A DNA stretch of 64,000 nt, from positions 7,068,001 through 7,132,000 of the forward strand of contig NZ_CP018082.1 in assembly GCF_001886715.1 (NCBI RefSeq). The letters run 5' to 3'. The translations under genes and the position numbers were made by a program. Source of the stretch: Nocardia mangyaensis (lineage in GTDB: Bacteria > Actinomycetota > Actinomycetes > Mycobacteriales > Mycobacteriaceae). This document shows, one piece after another, positions 1 to 9,012 of the stretch. The notes under the pieces were generated by a model, which was not told the DNA's origin, did no database searches, and saw only the letters and a program-made list of their open reading frames with translations. Numbering within the stretch: position 1 is the first letter of the stretch; each line of letters begins with the position of its first letter.

Positions 1-62
1 CGGGACCGCCCATGTCATCGAGGGTAACCAGGGCGACCGGTCCCGCGCATCAGGGCAAACCC

Positions 63-719
63 CTATTCCAGACCCTGTTCTATCGCGTAGCGGGTGAGCT
101 CCACCCGATTGGCCAGCTGCAGTTTGCGCAGCGTGGCCTGCACATGGTTCTCCACCGTGCGATGCGACAGACTCAGCCGCGACGCGATCTGCTTGGCCGA
201 GAGCCCCTTGGCGACCATCCGCAGCACCTCGGTCTCCCGTTCGGTCAGCGAGGGCCGATGGGGCTGATCGGCGGCGACGGGCGCGGTGGCCATCCGCCGG
301 TACTCACCGAGCACCAGGCCGGCCAGGCCGGGCGTGAACACCGGCTGACCGGCCGCGGTCGCCCGCACGGCCTCGATCAGCTCGCTCGCCGAGGCGCTCT
401 TCACCAGGTATCCGCTGGCACCGGCCTTGATCGCGTCGAGCACATCATCGCGTTCGGCCGAGGCCGACAGCACGAGCACCCGGCTGTGCGGCGAGACCCG
501 CAGCACCTCGGCGGTGGCGGCGGCCCCGTTGCCGTCGGTGAGCTGCATGTCCATCAGCACCACGTCGGGTTGCACGGCGGCGGCGCGGCGGGTCGCCGTG
601 CCGACCCCGTCGGCGGTGGCGGGCACGGCGAAACCGGCCTCGGTGAGATCGCGCGAGACGCCTTCGCGCCACATCGGGTGGTCGTCGACCACCATCACCG
701 TGATCACGTCATCGGGCAT
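63..719 (-). CDS. NarL/LuxR-family response regulator (partner of MacS-type kinase)
   Basis: Response regulator of 218 aa. The N-terminal receiver domain has the acidic pair in VVDDHP, the phospho-acceptor Asp in VLMDMQL and the Lys in YLVKSAS. The C-terminal LuxR helix-turn-helix starts at LTERETEVLRM and contains SHRTVENHV. The ATG at 719 is chosen because AGGAG lies 7 nt upstream; an upstream in-frame ATG would extend into the kinase stop region. It sits 17 nt downstream of the sensor kinase, so the two are one transcript. The kinase presumably phosphorylates it and it regulates transcription; its targets cannot be read from the sequence. Confidence 0.93.
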   Translation of the reverse strand: MPDDVITVMVVDDHPMWREGVSRDLTEAGFAVPATADGVGTATRRAAAVQPDVVLMDMQLTDGNGAAATAEVLRVSPHSRVLVLSASAERDDVLDAIKAGASGYLVKSASASELIEAVRATAAGQPVFTPGLAGLVLGEYRRMATAPVAADQPHRPSLTERETEVLRMVAKGLSAKQIASRLSLSHRTVENHVQATLRKLQLANRVELTRYAIEQGLE

Positions 720-736
720 CGTCGCTCCTGCCTCGC

Positions 737-1915
737 TCAGCGCGCCGGGTGGCGCGGGATCCGGAATTCCCATTCGGTGCCGAAGTTCGCGCCCTCGGTG
801 AGCAGTTCCGCGACCCCGCCCAGCGCGCCGATCCGCCCGACGATGGAGCGCGAAACCCCCATCCGCCCTTCGGCTTCCGCCGCGGCGAGACGACCGGCCG
901 GAATCCCGGCGCCGTCGTCGCGCACGCTCACCACCAGCATGTCACCGGTGTCCTCCAGCAGCACATAGGCTTTCGCGCCCGCCCCGGCGTGCAACTCGAC
1001 ATTCGACAGCGCGGTCACCACCGCGGCGGCGATCTCGTGCGCGGCGCCACGCCCGATGAGCACCGGCTCACCGGGGGTCGCCACCGACACCTTCGGTGTG
1101 GCCAGGGTGGTCAGCAAGGGCCGCAGATCCACCTCGGCGGCACCGGAATCCGGTCGCTCGCCCTGCTCGGACAGCAGTACCCGCAGCGCCACCTCCTGCT
1201 CGCCTGCCCGCTGCGCGAGTTCGGCCGCTGAACCGCCGATCTCGTCACCACGGCGTTTGATGTAGGCCAAGACCTGCAGCACGCCGTCGTGCACCTCGCG
1301 CGCGAGCCGCTCGCGTTCCTGCGCGGCCGCGGTGATGCGCAGGGCGCGTTCGAGCTGGCCCTGGGCCCGTCGCGCGGTATTGGCGGCCAAACCGAGAGCC
1401 AATCCGACCGAGACGAGTACCGGTGCGGTGGCATCGCCCCACACGTCCTGTCCCCACTGCTCACGCACCGTCACCACCACCGCCGACATGCCGAGCCCGG
1501 CGAGGACCCCGGCGACCGGACCGCGCAGGATGGCCATCGAGATCACCGAATTCGCGATCCACAGCGTCGTCGGCAGGGTCTGATGTCCGTGGTACCAGTC
1601 GTAATCGGCGACCAGGCGGGTCGAGGCAATCAGCGCGACGGTCACCACCTGATCACCGAACACCACCCAGCCGCGAATCCGCCCGGTGGCCTCGGGGAAG
1701 TACCACTGCGAGAGCAGCAGCGCCGAACTGCCCGACCAGATCACCATCAGCGCGATCAGCATCCAGCTCAGTCGCGGATGCTCGTAGTACGACACCGACG
1801 CGATCTGCTGGCCGATCGCGTACAGCAGCGTGACCAGCCGAAACGCCTGGGCAGCCCGCCACAGGGGCGCGGTCGCCGCGTCGGCCGAACTCAGCTCAGC
1901 TGTGTGGGTCCGCAT
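737..1915 (-). CDS. MacS-family sensor histidine kinase
   Basis: Sensor kinase of 392 aa. The first ~190 residues hold about five or six hydrophobic segments without an obvious extracellular sensor domain, which suggests an intramembrane-sensing kinase. The HisKA_3 dimerisation box follows (AREVHDGVLQ, with the phospho-accepting His), then an HATPase with DDGAGIP. The layout matches the actinobacterial MacS family (DUF5931 plus HisKA_3), where the kinase pairs with a NarL regulator; that regulator is the next gene. The start at 1915 overlaps the end of the AI-2E family gene by 20 nt, so permease, kinase and regulator probably form one operon. The ligand is unknown. Confidence 0.9.
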   Translation of the reverse strand: MRTHTAELSSADAATAPLWRAAQAFRLVTLLYAIGQQIASVSYYEHPRLSWMLIALMVIWSGSSALLLSQWYFPEATGRIRGWVVFGDQVVTVALIASTRLVADYDWYHGHQTLPTTLWIANSVISMAILRGPVAGVLAGLGMSAVVVTVREQWGQDVWGDATAPVLVSVGLALGLAANTARRAQGQLERALRITAAAQERERLAREVHDGVLQVLAYIKRRGDEIGGSAAELAQRAGEQEVALRVLLSEQGERPDSGAAEVDLRPLLTTLATPKVSVATPGEPVLIGRGAAHEIAAAVVTALSNVELHAGAGAKAYVLLEDTGDMLVVSVRDDGAGIPAGRLAAAEAEGRMGVSRSIVGRIGALGGVAELLTEGANFGTEWEFRIPRHPAR

Positions 1916-3146
1916 CGCCGGGCTCCGGCTCGATCCTGTGTTCTTCCTTGCGCAGCACGCGCCCGATGTCGAACCGGCCCGCCTCGGGTTTGTCCGGCTC
2001 CGCGGCGAAGAGTCTTCGGTCCTCGCCACCGGCGAGATCGCTGTAGACCTCCTCCGGGCTCTCGGCGAGCAGATACCGGATCGCGGTGTTGCACACCGCG
2101 ATCAGCGGCACCGCGAGCAGCGCGCCCGCGATCCCGCCGACGACCAGGCCCGCGGTGATCGCCAGCACCACGGCCAGCGGATGGATGCTCACGGCCCGGC
2201 CGAGCAGCAACGGCTGCAGCACATGGCCTTCCAGCTGCATCACCGCGATGATGATGCCGAGCACGATCAGCGCGGTCACCAGCCCCTTGGTGACCAAGGC
2301 GATGAAGACCGCGACGAACCCGGCGAAGAACGCGCCGATGATCGGGATGAACGCGCTGATGAACACCAGCGAGGCCAGCGGCAACGCCAACGGGACGTGC
2401 AGAATCGCCAGTCCGGCGCCGATCCCGATCGCGTCGACCCCCGCCACCACGACGGTGGCGCGCACGAACCCGACCAGCGTCCCGAACCCCAGTTCACCGG
2501 CGGTGCGGACCTTCTCCCGATGCGCGGTGGGGATCACCCTGGTGACGAAGTTCCAGATCTGCTCGCCGCCGTAGAGGAAGAAGATCAGGATGAACAGGAT
2601 CAGGAACGCGCCCGCCACGATGTGACCGATGGCGGTCGCCGTGGTCAGCGCGCCACTGGTGAGGCTGTCCTGGTTGTCCTGAATGGTGCGCACGATGGTG
2701 TCGCCCGCGTTGCGGATCTGCTCGTCGCTCAGGTGCGCCGGGCCGTTGATCAGCCAGTCCTGGACCTTGTGCACGCTGTCGGTGATCTCGCTGGACAGCG
2801 CGGGCACGCCGGCGATGAACTGTTCGACGACGAAGGTCATGATCCCGGCGAGCAGCCCGATCGAGCCGACCAACGCGACGAACACGCCGAGACCGCGCGG
2901 AATCCCCACCCGCTGCAGCCAGTCGACCAGTGGGGCGAGCAGCGCGGCCGCGAGCAGCGCGATCGCCAGCGGGATGACCACGGTGTCGAACTTCTGCACC
3001 AGCATCCCCACCGCGAGCACGGCGGCGAAGATGATCAGCAGTCGCCAACTCCACGCGGCGGCTTTACGGACCAGGGGATGCACGGCCTCGGCGTCCGAAC
3101 GCCACGGCGCGGACGCGGGGCCGGAATCTACCTTCTGGTCGGTCAC
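1896..3146 (-). CDS. AI-2E family transporter (PerM/YdiK type)
   Basis: Polytopic membrane protein of 416 aa with the typical order for this family: two N-terminal hydrophobic segments, a soluble loop rich in short helices, then a run of TM segments ending near VLAITAGLVVGGIAGALLA. The ~25-residue tail is charged and cytosolic. The family name comes from AI-2 exporters, but most members have no proven substrate. The GTG at 3146 is chosen because a TAGGCT element ends 7 nt upstream and reading further upstream enters sequence antisense to the cyclase gene. The 3' end overlaps the kinase gene, suggesting cotranscription with the two-component system. Confidence 0.88.
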   Translation of the reverse strand: MTDQKVDSGPASAPWRSDAEAVHPLVRKAAAWSWRLLIIFAAVLAVGMLVQKFDTVVIPLAIALLAAALLAPLVDWLQRVGIPRGLGVFVALVGSIGLLAGIMTFVVEQFIAGVPALSSEITDSVHKVQDWLINGPAHLSDEQIRNAGDTIVRTIQDNQDSLTSGALTTATAIGHIVAGAFLILFILIFFLYGGEQIWNFVTRVIPTAHREKVRTAGELGFGTLVGFVRATVVVAGVDAIGIGAGLAILHVPLALPLASLVFISAFIPIIGAFFAGFVAVFIALVTKGLVTALIVLGIIIAVMQLEGHVLQPLLLGRAVSIHPLAVVLAITAGLVVGGIAGALLAVPLIAVCNTAIRYLLAESPEEVYSDLAGGEDRRLFAAEPDKPEAGRFDIGRVLRKEEHRIEPEPGDADPHS

Positions 3147-3153
3147 TCGAGAG

Positions 3154-3159
3154 AGCCTA
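3154..3159 (-). promoter_or_regulatory. -10 element TAGGCT for leaderless AI-2E gene
   Basis: On the minus strand TAGGCT ends exactly 7 nt before the GTG at 3146, and no Shine-Dalgarno is visible. This spacing places transcription start at or next to the start codon. Confidence 0.55.
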
Positions 3160-3172
3160 TCGGTCACAACGC

Positions 3173-3178
3173 TAGATT
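3173..3178 (+). promoter_or_regulatory. -10 element TAGATT for leaderless cyclase gene
   Basis: TAGATT is followed by 7 nt and then the GTG at 3186. It lies only 13 bp from the opposing -10 of the AI-2E gene, so the two polymerase footprints overlap. Confidence 0.55.
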
Positions 3179-3185
3179 GGTGGTC

Positions 3186-4739
3186 GTGTCGGCGCCCCTG
3201 GAAGCGGTCAAACAGACCATGCGAACGCGCTGGCCGCTGTATCTGACCTCGATACTGCTGGCCAACGCCTTCGGCGCGGTGCTGGTGTGGACGTTCATCC
3301 AATACGGCCTGCCGGTGCCCGAAGGCGACCCCGACGGGGTGCGCCAGATCGGGCTGCTCGCGCCGCTGCTGGTCTTCGGCGTGGCCGCGGTACTCAGTAT
3401 CTTCGCCGCCACGCTGATGTTGCGCCCGGTGATGCGCTGGCAGATGCGCGGCGGGCCGCCGAGCAGGCAGGAACAGATGGCGGCGCTGCACGTGCCGCTG
3501 CGCCAGTCCATCGTGCACCTGGTGTTGTGGATCATCGGCGGCGCCGTGCTGGCCGCGCTGATCATCGCCGAATCGCCCGAGCTGGCCGGCGCGGTCATCG
3601 TCACCGAGTGCATGGCCGCGACCATCGTGTTCGGCTTCACCTACATGCTCGGCGAACGCATTCTGCGCCCGGTCGCCGCCGAGGCGCTGACCGCGGGCAC
3701 CTTCGACCACACCCTCACTCCCGGCGTCGGCACCAGAATGGCGATGACCTGGGGCATGGGCACCTTCGCGCCGACCATCGCGATCGTGCTGCTGTGCGTC
3801 ACCCAGATCTCCTCCGACGTGAAGTTCTCGGCCGAATCGCTGGCCATCTCGATCCTGCTGCTGTGTGGCGTGGTGATCCTGCAGGCGCTGGCGCTGTCGA
3901 TGCTCACCGGTTCCTCCATCTCCGACCCGGTGCGTCAGCTGTCCCAGGCCATCAACCGGGTCCAGGCCGGCGCGCGCGATGTGCAGGTCGAGGTCTATGA
4001 CGGCAGTGAGATCGGGCTGCTGCAGGTGGGCTTCAACCGGATGATGGAAGAGGCGGCCAAGCGGCGGCAACTGCAGGAACTGTTCGGCCAGCACGTCGGT
4101 GAGGACGTGGCCCAGCGCGCGCTGGACTACGGCACCGAACTCGGTGGTGAGACCCGGTTCGTGGCGGTGTTGTTCGTCGACATGGTCGGCTCGACCGCCG
4201 CGGCCGCCGAACGTCCGCCGACCGAGGTCGTCAGCCTGCTCAACGAGTTCTTCCGGGTGGTGGTCGACGTGATCGACCGCCACCACGGTTTCGTCAACAA
4301 GTTCGTCGGCGATGCCGCGCTGGCCATCTTCGGCGCGCCCTTGGACCGCCCCGACGCGCCGAGCGCCGCCCTGGCCGCGGCCCGCGATCTGCGGGCCGCG
4401 CTGCGCGAGGTGACCAGCCTCGATGTCGGCATCGGCGTGTCGGCGGGCCTGGCCGTCGCCGGAAACATCGGCGCCGCGAACCGATTCGAATACACCGTGA
4501 TCGGCGACCCCGTCAACGAGGCGTCCCGGCTCACCGAACTGGCCAAAGATCAACCCGGCCGCGTCCTCGCTTCGGGCAGCGCGCTGTACTTCGCCGACGA
4601 AAGCGAGCAAGTCCATTGGGAGACCGGCGACGAGGTCCAGCTGCGTGGCAGACGCAGGAAAACCCGGCTGGCCTGGCCGAAGTCGGCAACCGCCGCGCCC
4701 GGCGAGGAGCTGGGAGAACAGTTGCGTTCGTTAGGCTGA
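3186..4739 (+). CDS. Membrane-anchored class III adenylate cyclase with HAMP domain
   Basis: Protein of 517 aa that converts ATP to cAMP. About six TM segments span residues 15-250, a HAMP linker follows (SISDPVRQLSQAINRVQAG), and the C-terminal cyclase domain starts near ETRFVAVLFVDMVGST. The catalytic set appears complete: metal Asp in FVDMVG and in FVGDAAL, purine-binding Lys in NKFVGD and Asp in VIGDPVN, and the transition-state Asn and Arg in VNEASRL. The architecture is that of the mycobacterial 6TM-HAMP cyclases. The GTG at 3186 is chosen for its spacing from TAGATT; a GTG at 3180 and an ATG at 3219 are alternatives. It is divergent from the AI-2E gene. Confidence 0.92.
   Translation: MSAPLEAVKQTMRTRWPLYLTSILLANAFGAVLVWTFIQYGLPVPEGDPDGVRQIGLLAPLLVFGVAAVLSIFAATLMLRPVMRWQMRGGPPSRQEQMAALHVPLRQSIVHLVLWIIGGAVLAALIIAESPELAGAVIVTECMAATIVFGFTYMLGERILRPVAAEALTAGTFDHTLTPGVGTRMAMTWGMGTFAPTIAIVLLCVTQISSDVKFSAESLAISILLLCGVVILQALALSMLTGSSISDPVRQLSQAINRVQAGARDVQVEVYDGSEIGLLQVGFNRMMEEAAKRRQLQELFGQHVGEDVAQRALDYGTELGGETRFVAVLFVDMVGSTAAAAERPPTEVVSLLNEFFRVVVDVIDRHHGFVNKFVGDAALAIFGAPLDRPDAPSAALAAARDLRAALREVTSLDVGIGVSAGLAVAGNIGAANRFEYTVIGDPVNEASRLTELAKDQPGRVLASGSALYFADESEQVHWETGDEVQLRGRRRKTRLAWPKSATAAPGEELGEQLRSLG
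4732..4737 (+). promoter_or_regulatory. -10 element TAGGCT overlapping the cyclase stop
   Basis: TAGGCT sits in the last codons of the cyclase gene, 6 nt before the GTG at 4744. It would give the flippase-like gene its own leaderless transcript in addition to readthrough. Confidence 0.45.
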
Positions 4740-4743
4740 GACC

Positions 4744-5820
4744 GTGACGGCCGACGGCGACCTAGCAGGCGAGCATGCCCCGGCTGAGCGCCGCCGCCGG
4801 TTCTGGTGGGTGAAATGGGTGCTCGGCACGGTACTGCTCGCCCTGTTGATCGGCGAGGGCATCTACCTGTGGCCACGCCTGCACGAATCCTGGCGCACGC
4901 TCACCGAGATCCACTGGGGCTGGCTGGTGCTGTGCATTGTCGCGCAGGCGGTCTCGATGAGCGGGTTCGGCCTGGTGCAGAAGCAGCTGCTGCACGCGGG
5001 TGGGGTGGATGTCAGCCAGGGCAAATCGGTGTCGGTGGTCTACGGCGCGACGGCCATGTCGCTGACGCTGCCCGCCGGTCAGGTCTTCTCCACCGCCTTC
5101 ACCTACCGCCAGACCCGGCGCTGGGGCGCGAGTCCGATCGTGGCGTCCTGGCAACTGGTCTTCTCCGGCGTGGTCGCCGCCGCCGGGCTGGCGCTGCTCG
5201 GCATCGCCGGTGCCGCGCTGGTCGGCAGGGGGATCGGGGTCAAACTCATCGCCACGGTGGTGCTGCTGGCCGCGGTGCTGATCGCGGGCAACTACCTCGC
5301 CCGGCATCCGGGGGCCATGGAGGCGATCCTGCGGCGGGTGCTCGCGCTGGTCAACCGGCTGCGCAAGAAGTCGGCCGAGCACGGCATCGCCAAGCTCGCC
5401 GAGATCAGGGCTCAGCTGGAATCGGTCGAACTGGGCAAGCGCGACGGCGCGCTGGTCGGCGTCTGGGCGGTGACGCACCGCTTCGCCGACGTGGCCTGTC
5501 TGGGCGCCGCCTGCTACGCCATCGGTGCCGACCCCAAGCTGTCCGGCCTGCTCATCGCCTTCGCGGCGGGCAAGGCGGTGGGGTCGATTCCGTTCGCGCC
5601 GGGCGGCATCGTCTACGTGGACGCCACCCTGATCTACGGCCTCACCGCGGCCGCCGGGCTGCCCGCCGCACAGGCGGTCGCCGCCGCGTTCATCTATCGG
5701 CTGGTCAGCTTCATCCTGGTCGCCATCGTCGGCTGGATCGTCATCGCGTTCCTGTTCCGCACGCCCCAGGCCGACGACGAAGAATACGAACAAGAGTTCA
5801 AGCAGCAGCGGCGGATCTGA
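4744..5820 (+). CDS. Flippase-like integral membrane protein (LPG synthase TM / YbhN family)
   Basis: Protein of 358 aa with about eight TM segments and the fold of the lysylphosphatidylglycerol synthase TM domain (UPF0104/YbhN family). Recognisable stretches are MSLTLPAGQVFSTAFTYRQ and GSIPFAPGGIVYVDATLIYG, the polar re-entrant motifs of the family. It lacks the C-terminal soluble LPG synthetase domain, so a lipid-translocating or lipid-associated role is more likely than aminoacylation; this is inference. The charged C-terminus is cytosolic. It begins 4 nt after the cyclase stop, with GTG as start. Confidence 0.85.
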   Translation: MTADGDLAGEHAPAERRRRFWWVKWVLGTVLLALLIGEGIYLWPRLHESWRTLTEIHWGWLVLCIVAQAVSMSGFGLVQKQLLHAGGVDVSQGKSVSVVYGATAMSLTLPAGQVFSTAFTYRQTRRWGASPIVASWQLVFSGVVAAAGLALLGIAGAALVGRGIGVKLIATVVLLAAVLIAGNYLARHPGAMEAILRRVLALVNRLRKKSAEHGIAKLAEIRAQLESVELGKRDGALVGVWAVTHRFADVACLGAACYAIGADPKLSGLLIAFAAGKAVGSIPFAPGGIVYVDATLIYGLTAAAGLPAAQAVAAAFIYRLVSFILVAIVGWIVIAFLFRTPQADDEEYEQEFKQQRRI

Positions 5821-5821
5821 G

Positions 5822-6178
5822 TCAGCTGCGCAGTGCCCCGGCCGCGGCCCGCCAGCCGAGCAGGAACAGCGCGAGCACACCGGCCGCGACGATCACGAAG
5901 CTCACCGCGACACCCTGGCCACTGACCGCGCGCAGAGCCATACCACCGGCGAGGGTGCCGAGCCAGATCAGGATTCCGCTCGGCCACAGTGCCGTCGCGT
6001 CGAAGCGGGTGTTGCGGGCGACGGCCATGGCAAGCGCCCAGCCGATGAGCAACCCGATCGCGAAGGGCCACACGGTCTGCACCAGCCCGGCCAGCACCGC
6101 TTCATCGTGACTACGCCTGCCGATCGCGCAGAAAACGATCACCAACAGAGCATCGACAGCGAGCGGCGCGAATCTCAC
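5822..6178 (-). CDS. DUF3054 family membrane protein
   Basis: Small membrane protein of 118 aa with four hydrophobic helices and the DUF3054 signatures DALLVIVFCAIGRRSH near the N-terminus and WPFAIGLLIGW in helix 2. Function is unknown for the family. The GTG at 6178 is supported by GGAGG about 7 nt upstream. It converges on the flippase-like gene with one base between the stop codons, leaving no room for a classical terminator. Confidence 0.85.
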   Translation of the reverse strand: MRFAPLAVDALLVIVFCAIGRRSHDEAVLAGLVQTVWPFAIGLLIGWALAMAVARNTRFDATALWPSGILIWLGTLAGGMALRAVSGQGVAVSFVIVAAGVLALFLLGWRAAAGALRS

Positions 6179-6325
6179 TGTCCCGCCTCCCCGTGATTCC
6201 GGCCCGACTCAGGAGCCGCTGCCGTTCGCGACGCGACCGCCGGATGCCAGGGGTGGCGTTCGCCCATACCCGATGAGTTACCCATGTGCTCACCAAACAC
6301 GGTTGTTCAGGCGGATGCCAACTTC

Positions 6326-8014
6326 CTATGGTTCTGGCGTGGCCAGCGATTTCAGCATGACGGCCGCCAGGCGCGAGGTGGCGTCACGGCTGTCGACGTC
6401 GGCGATATGGACCGCGAAGACCAGGTCGCCCATGGTGGCGAGCAGCCAGCCGTCGGCGCCGCCGGTGGCCGCGAAGGCGGTGATGTCGCGGAACCCGCGC
6501 AGCGCGGCGGTCTCCGGCTTGCCGATGCCCTCGTGCATGAGGCCGCGCAGCCGGTCGACCGCTGCCTGCGGCAGTTCGGGGATCGGGGTCTCGCTGGCGC
6601 TCGGCTTGCCCGTTTCGATCATCGGCGCCACCACCGACCCGCGCGAGATCGCCGCCGCGGCGATCGCCATCCCGAAGGGACTGGCCAGCACCGCGTCGGC
6701 CCCGGCGCCCTGGCGCACCTGCTCGGTATTGCGGCCGGGTGCGCTGATCCGGCCGGTCACCTCGTCGAGGCCGGGCACCTTGAAGTCGACGCCGACCCCG
6801 AGCGCGGTCGCCGCCTCGGCGGCTTCCTGCTCCGAGATCTCCTGCGGCGGCTTGTTCGCGATCGCGGCGGCGACCGTGCGGAACAACTCCATGGTGCCGC
6901 CCGCCGGGTACAGGCCGGTGAACGCGATCGGGCCCTTCTGGGTGGCGTAGGTGTTCTGCGCGACCGCGACGACCGCGCCGGTCGACGGCTGGATCGCCAC
7001 GACCGAGGCCGGAGTGCCCGCGCTGACCACCGCGTCCTCGGCGGCGCGCTGCAGGCGCTGGTCCATGGTGGCGGCGATGTCGGGTCCGGCCGGACCCTGG
7101 TATCCGGCGATCTGGTCGACGAACCGACCGTCGGCTTCGAAGATCTGCACGCCCCAGCCCGCGCTGGCCGCCAGGTTGTCCTTCCAGACCTCGCGCAGCG
7201 CGTCGAGCATGGGCGACCAGGTGCGCCGGTCGGCCGAGATCAGCCGCGGCTCCTTCTCCATCACCACGCCGGGCACCTTGGCCATCCGCGGTTCCAGGAT
7301 CGCGAAATCACCGTCGCGAAGGTTCACCGCAACCACCGGCTTGCCTTCCGCCGCGGCCAACTGCTGCATCAGTGAGGGGCCGGTGATCAGCGGCGCGACC
7401 GGCTCGATGGCGGCGGCCAGCGCGTTCGTCGTGGCCACCAGGTCGCCGGTGCGGGCGGGATCGATCTTGATGACATTGATGGTCTGCTCGGTCATCAGCG
7501 GGTCACCGGCCAGGTCGATGATCTTGGGCGGCGGCTTGGCGGTGGTGCGCACGAGCTTGACGGTGCGGTTGTCCTTCAGCTGCGGCATCACCACGGCGGG
7601 GTCCCAGGAGATCCGCCAGCCGATGGCGAGCTTGCGGACGGTGCCCTGCAGTGTGTAGCTCCAGTCCTTGTTCTCGCCGAAGTTCCAGGCGACGTCCAGG
7701 CTGAAGATCGCCGACTGCGGATCGAGGTCGATGACCTGGGTCGGCTCGTAGTCGACCGTGCCGGACTCCAGCCCTTCGAACATTTGCTTGATGGTTGCCG
7801 AAGCGGCGGCGGGATAGGAGGTCAGGTCCGCCGCTTTGGCGTGGTCCTGATCATCGAGCAGATCGGTGAATCGCTGCACCAACGATTCCGACTCACTCGG
7901 TGCACCCCCCACTGCGCACGAGCACAGCGCGAAGGCGAGGGTCGCAACCCCCACGATCGCCATTGCGCCCCGTGCGCGAAAGCGGCGGGATCCCCACACA
8001 TCCATATCGCCCAC
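6326..8014 (-). CDS. PBP2-like lipoprotein with degenerate transpeptidase motifs
   Basis: Protein of 562 aa. After a signal sequence with a lipobox-like LCSC near residues 31-34 comes an NTF2-like MecA_N domain (about 38-150), then a transpeptidase-fold domain. It resembles the mycobacterial penicillin-binding lipoprotein Rv2864c. The active-site motifs are not conserved: SxxK is replaced by GTME in YPAGGTMELF (about residue 373), no SxN follows, and the KTG site reads AATGG (about 519). The protein is therefore probably not a working transpeptidase and may act structurally or bind peptidoglycan. Start is GTG 8014, with ATG 8005 equally possible. It stands alone on its strand. Confidence 0.85.
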   Translation of the reverse strand: MGDMDVWGSRRFRARGAMAIVGVATLAFALCSCAVGGAPSESESLVQRFTDLLDDQDHAKAADLTSYPAAASATIKQMFEGLESGTVDYEPTQVIDLDPQSAIFSLDVAWNFGENKDWSYTLQGTVRKLAIGWRISWDPAVVMPQLKDNRTVKLVRTTAKPPPKIIDLAGDPLMTEQTINVIKIDPARTGDLVATTNALAAAIEPVAPLITGPSLMQQLAAAEGKPVVAVNLRDGDFAILEPRMAKVPGVVMEKEPRLISADRRTWSPMLDALREVWKDNLAASAGWGVQIFEADGRFVDQIAGYQGPAGPDIAATMDQRLQRAAEDAVVSAGTPASVVAIQPSTGAVVAVAQNTYATQKGPIAFTGLYPAGGTMELFRTVAAAIANKPPQEISEQEAAEAATALGVGVDFKVPGLDEVTGRISAPGRNTEQVRQGAGADAVLASPFGMAIAAAAISRGSVVAPMIETGKPSASETPIPELPQAAVDRLRGLMHEGIGKPETAALRGFRDITAFAATGGADGWLLATMGDLVFAVHIADVDSRDATSRLAAVMLKSLATPEP

Positions 8015-8401
8015 TCTTCACTCTTGCCACTCCGGTAACAAATCCACCGTACCGGAAGTTGACCCGTCTCCGATGCCCCGGCAAACGGGGCGGTTTCCGA
8101 CCTCGGCACCTCGATTGTGCCCGAAATCTCCCCCGAATGAGGGGGTGATTTCCAACCTCGCCCAGCCAGTGGCAACTACTGGCTCACCAACGGTACCGGC
8201 GGACCCATCGAGTTGTGCGGATCCCGCATTGCCCGGGCGATTCAACGCGAGGGTACCCAGCACCACAGACACCCAACCCCCGAACGCAGGCACGACAGCC
8301 CACTCGCGCGACTGTTCGCACCGGGCGCAAACCGCGAGTCAAATATCGGAGTAATCTTGTAATCAACGCAAAACGAACAACTCCGATAGCAGGTGATCTC
8401 C
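8015..8401. other. Intergenic region with hairpins, no gene seen
   Basis: This 387-bp divergent interval has no convincing gene. It holds a small hairpin (GCCCCG/CGGGGC, 8075-8091), a longer imperfect inverted repeat (8123-8152, GAAATC and GATTTC arms flanking C5/G5 runs), and an AT-richer stretch at 8341-8390 that probably contains the promoter of the next gene. Confidence 0.5.
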
Positions 8402-8977
8402 ATGCGGAACGCCCATCGCGAACGCGGATTCGGCCGACCGGGCGGCTGGCAACAAGCCGACCTTCCCGACCCCGCCGACGCCCCCGACTGGTTCGCCGGA
8501 CGATTGCCCGCCGACTGGTTCACCGGCCCGCCGGAGATCGAGATCGACCGCGACGAGATCGTCGTGGTCGGCGAGCTCCCCCCGCCGAAGTCCGGCGACG
8601 CCGGCGCGCCGCCCGCCTCGACCGCCACCAAGGAGGGTGCGCTCGCCCGCTTCCGCGAGTCGACCCGCGCGGCCCGCATGCAGATCGCCGACGAGGCACA
8701 GCGGCGTTACGGCCGCAGCGTCGCCTGGGGTGTCCGGCTCGACGGCGAGCGAATCCTGTTCACCCACCTCGCCGTTCCGGTGATGACCCGCCTGCGCCAG
8801 CCCGAACGTCAGGTCCTCGACACCCTGATCGACGCAGGCGTGGCCCGCTCCCGCGCCGACGCACTGGCCTGGACGGTGAAACTGGCGGGCAAGCACGCGG
8901 AGAGCTGGCTGGCCGAACTGCGTGAAGCCATGCGCAAGGTCGACGACCTGCGCGCGGAGGGCCCGACCGGGTTGTAG
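8402..8977 (+). CDS. Conserved hypothetical protein, possible RHH-like C-terminus
   Basis: Protein of 191 aa, not recognised. Visible features are a Trp/Pro-rich N-terminus with a repeated phrase ([17 protein letters not shown]), an acidic middle ending in [10 protein letters not shown], and a helical C-terminal half with [20 protein letters not shown], which resembles a ribbon-helix-helix style segment. No signal peptide or TM helix. Start at ATG 8402 just after AGGTGATC; an in-frame GTG at 8393 is the alternative. It stands alone, 35 nt before aroQ, which has its own -10, so an operon with aroQ is uncertain. Confidence 0.7.
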   Translation: MRNAHRERGFGRPGGWQQADLPDPADAPDWFAGRLPADWFTGPPEIEIDRDEIVVVGELPPPKSGDAGAPPASTATKEGALARFRESTRAARMQIADEAQRRYGRSVAWGVRLDGERILFTHLAVPVMTRLRQPERQVLDTLIDAGVARSRADALAWTVKLAGKHAESWLAELREAMRKVDDLRAEGPTGL

Positions 8978-9000
8978 TTCTCGGCACCAGCCGCCGAAGA

Positions 9001-9006
9001 TACAGT
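9001..9006 (+). promoter_or_regulatory. -10 element TACAGT for leaderless aroQ
   Basis: TACAGT ends 6 nt before the aroQ ATG and no ribosome-binding site is present in between. Confidence 0.5.
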
Positions 9007-9012
9007 GTTCAC

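Noticed and set aside
8018..8293. 91-codon minus-strand frame upstream of the PBP-like gene
   Set aside because: No ribosome site, no signal peptide or domain, and it overlaps hairpins in the divergent regulatory interval.
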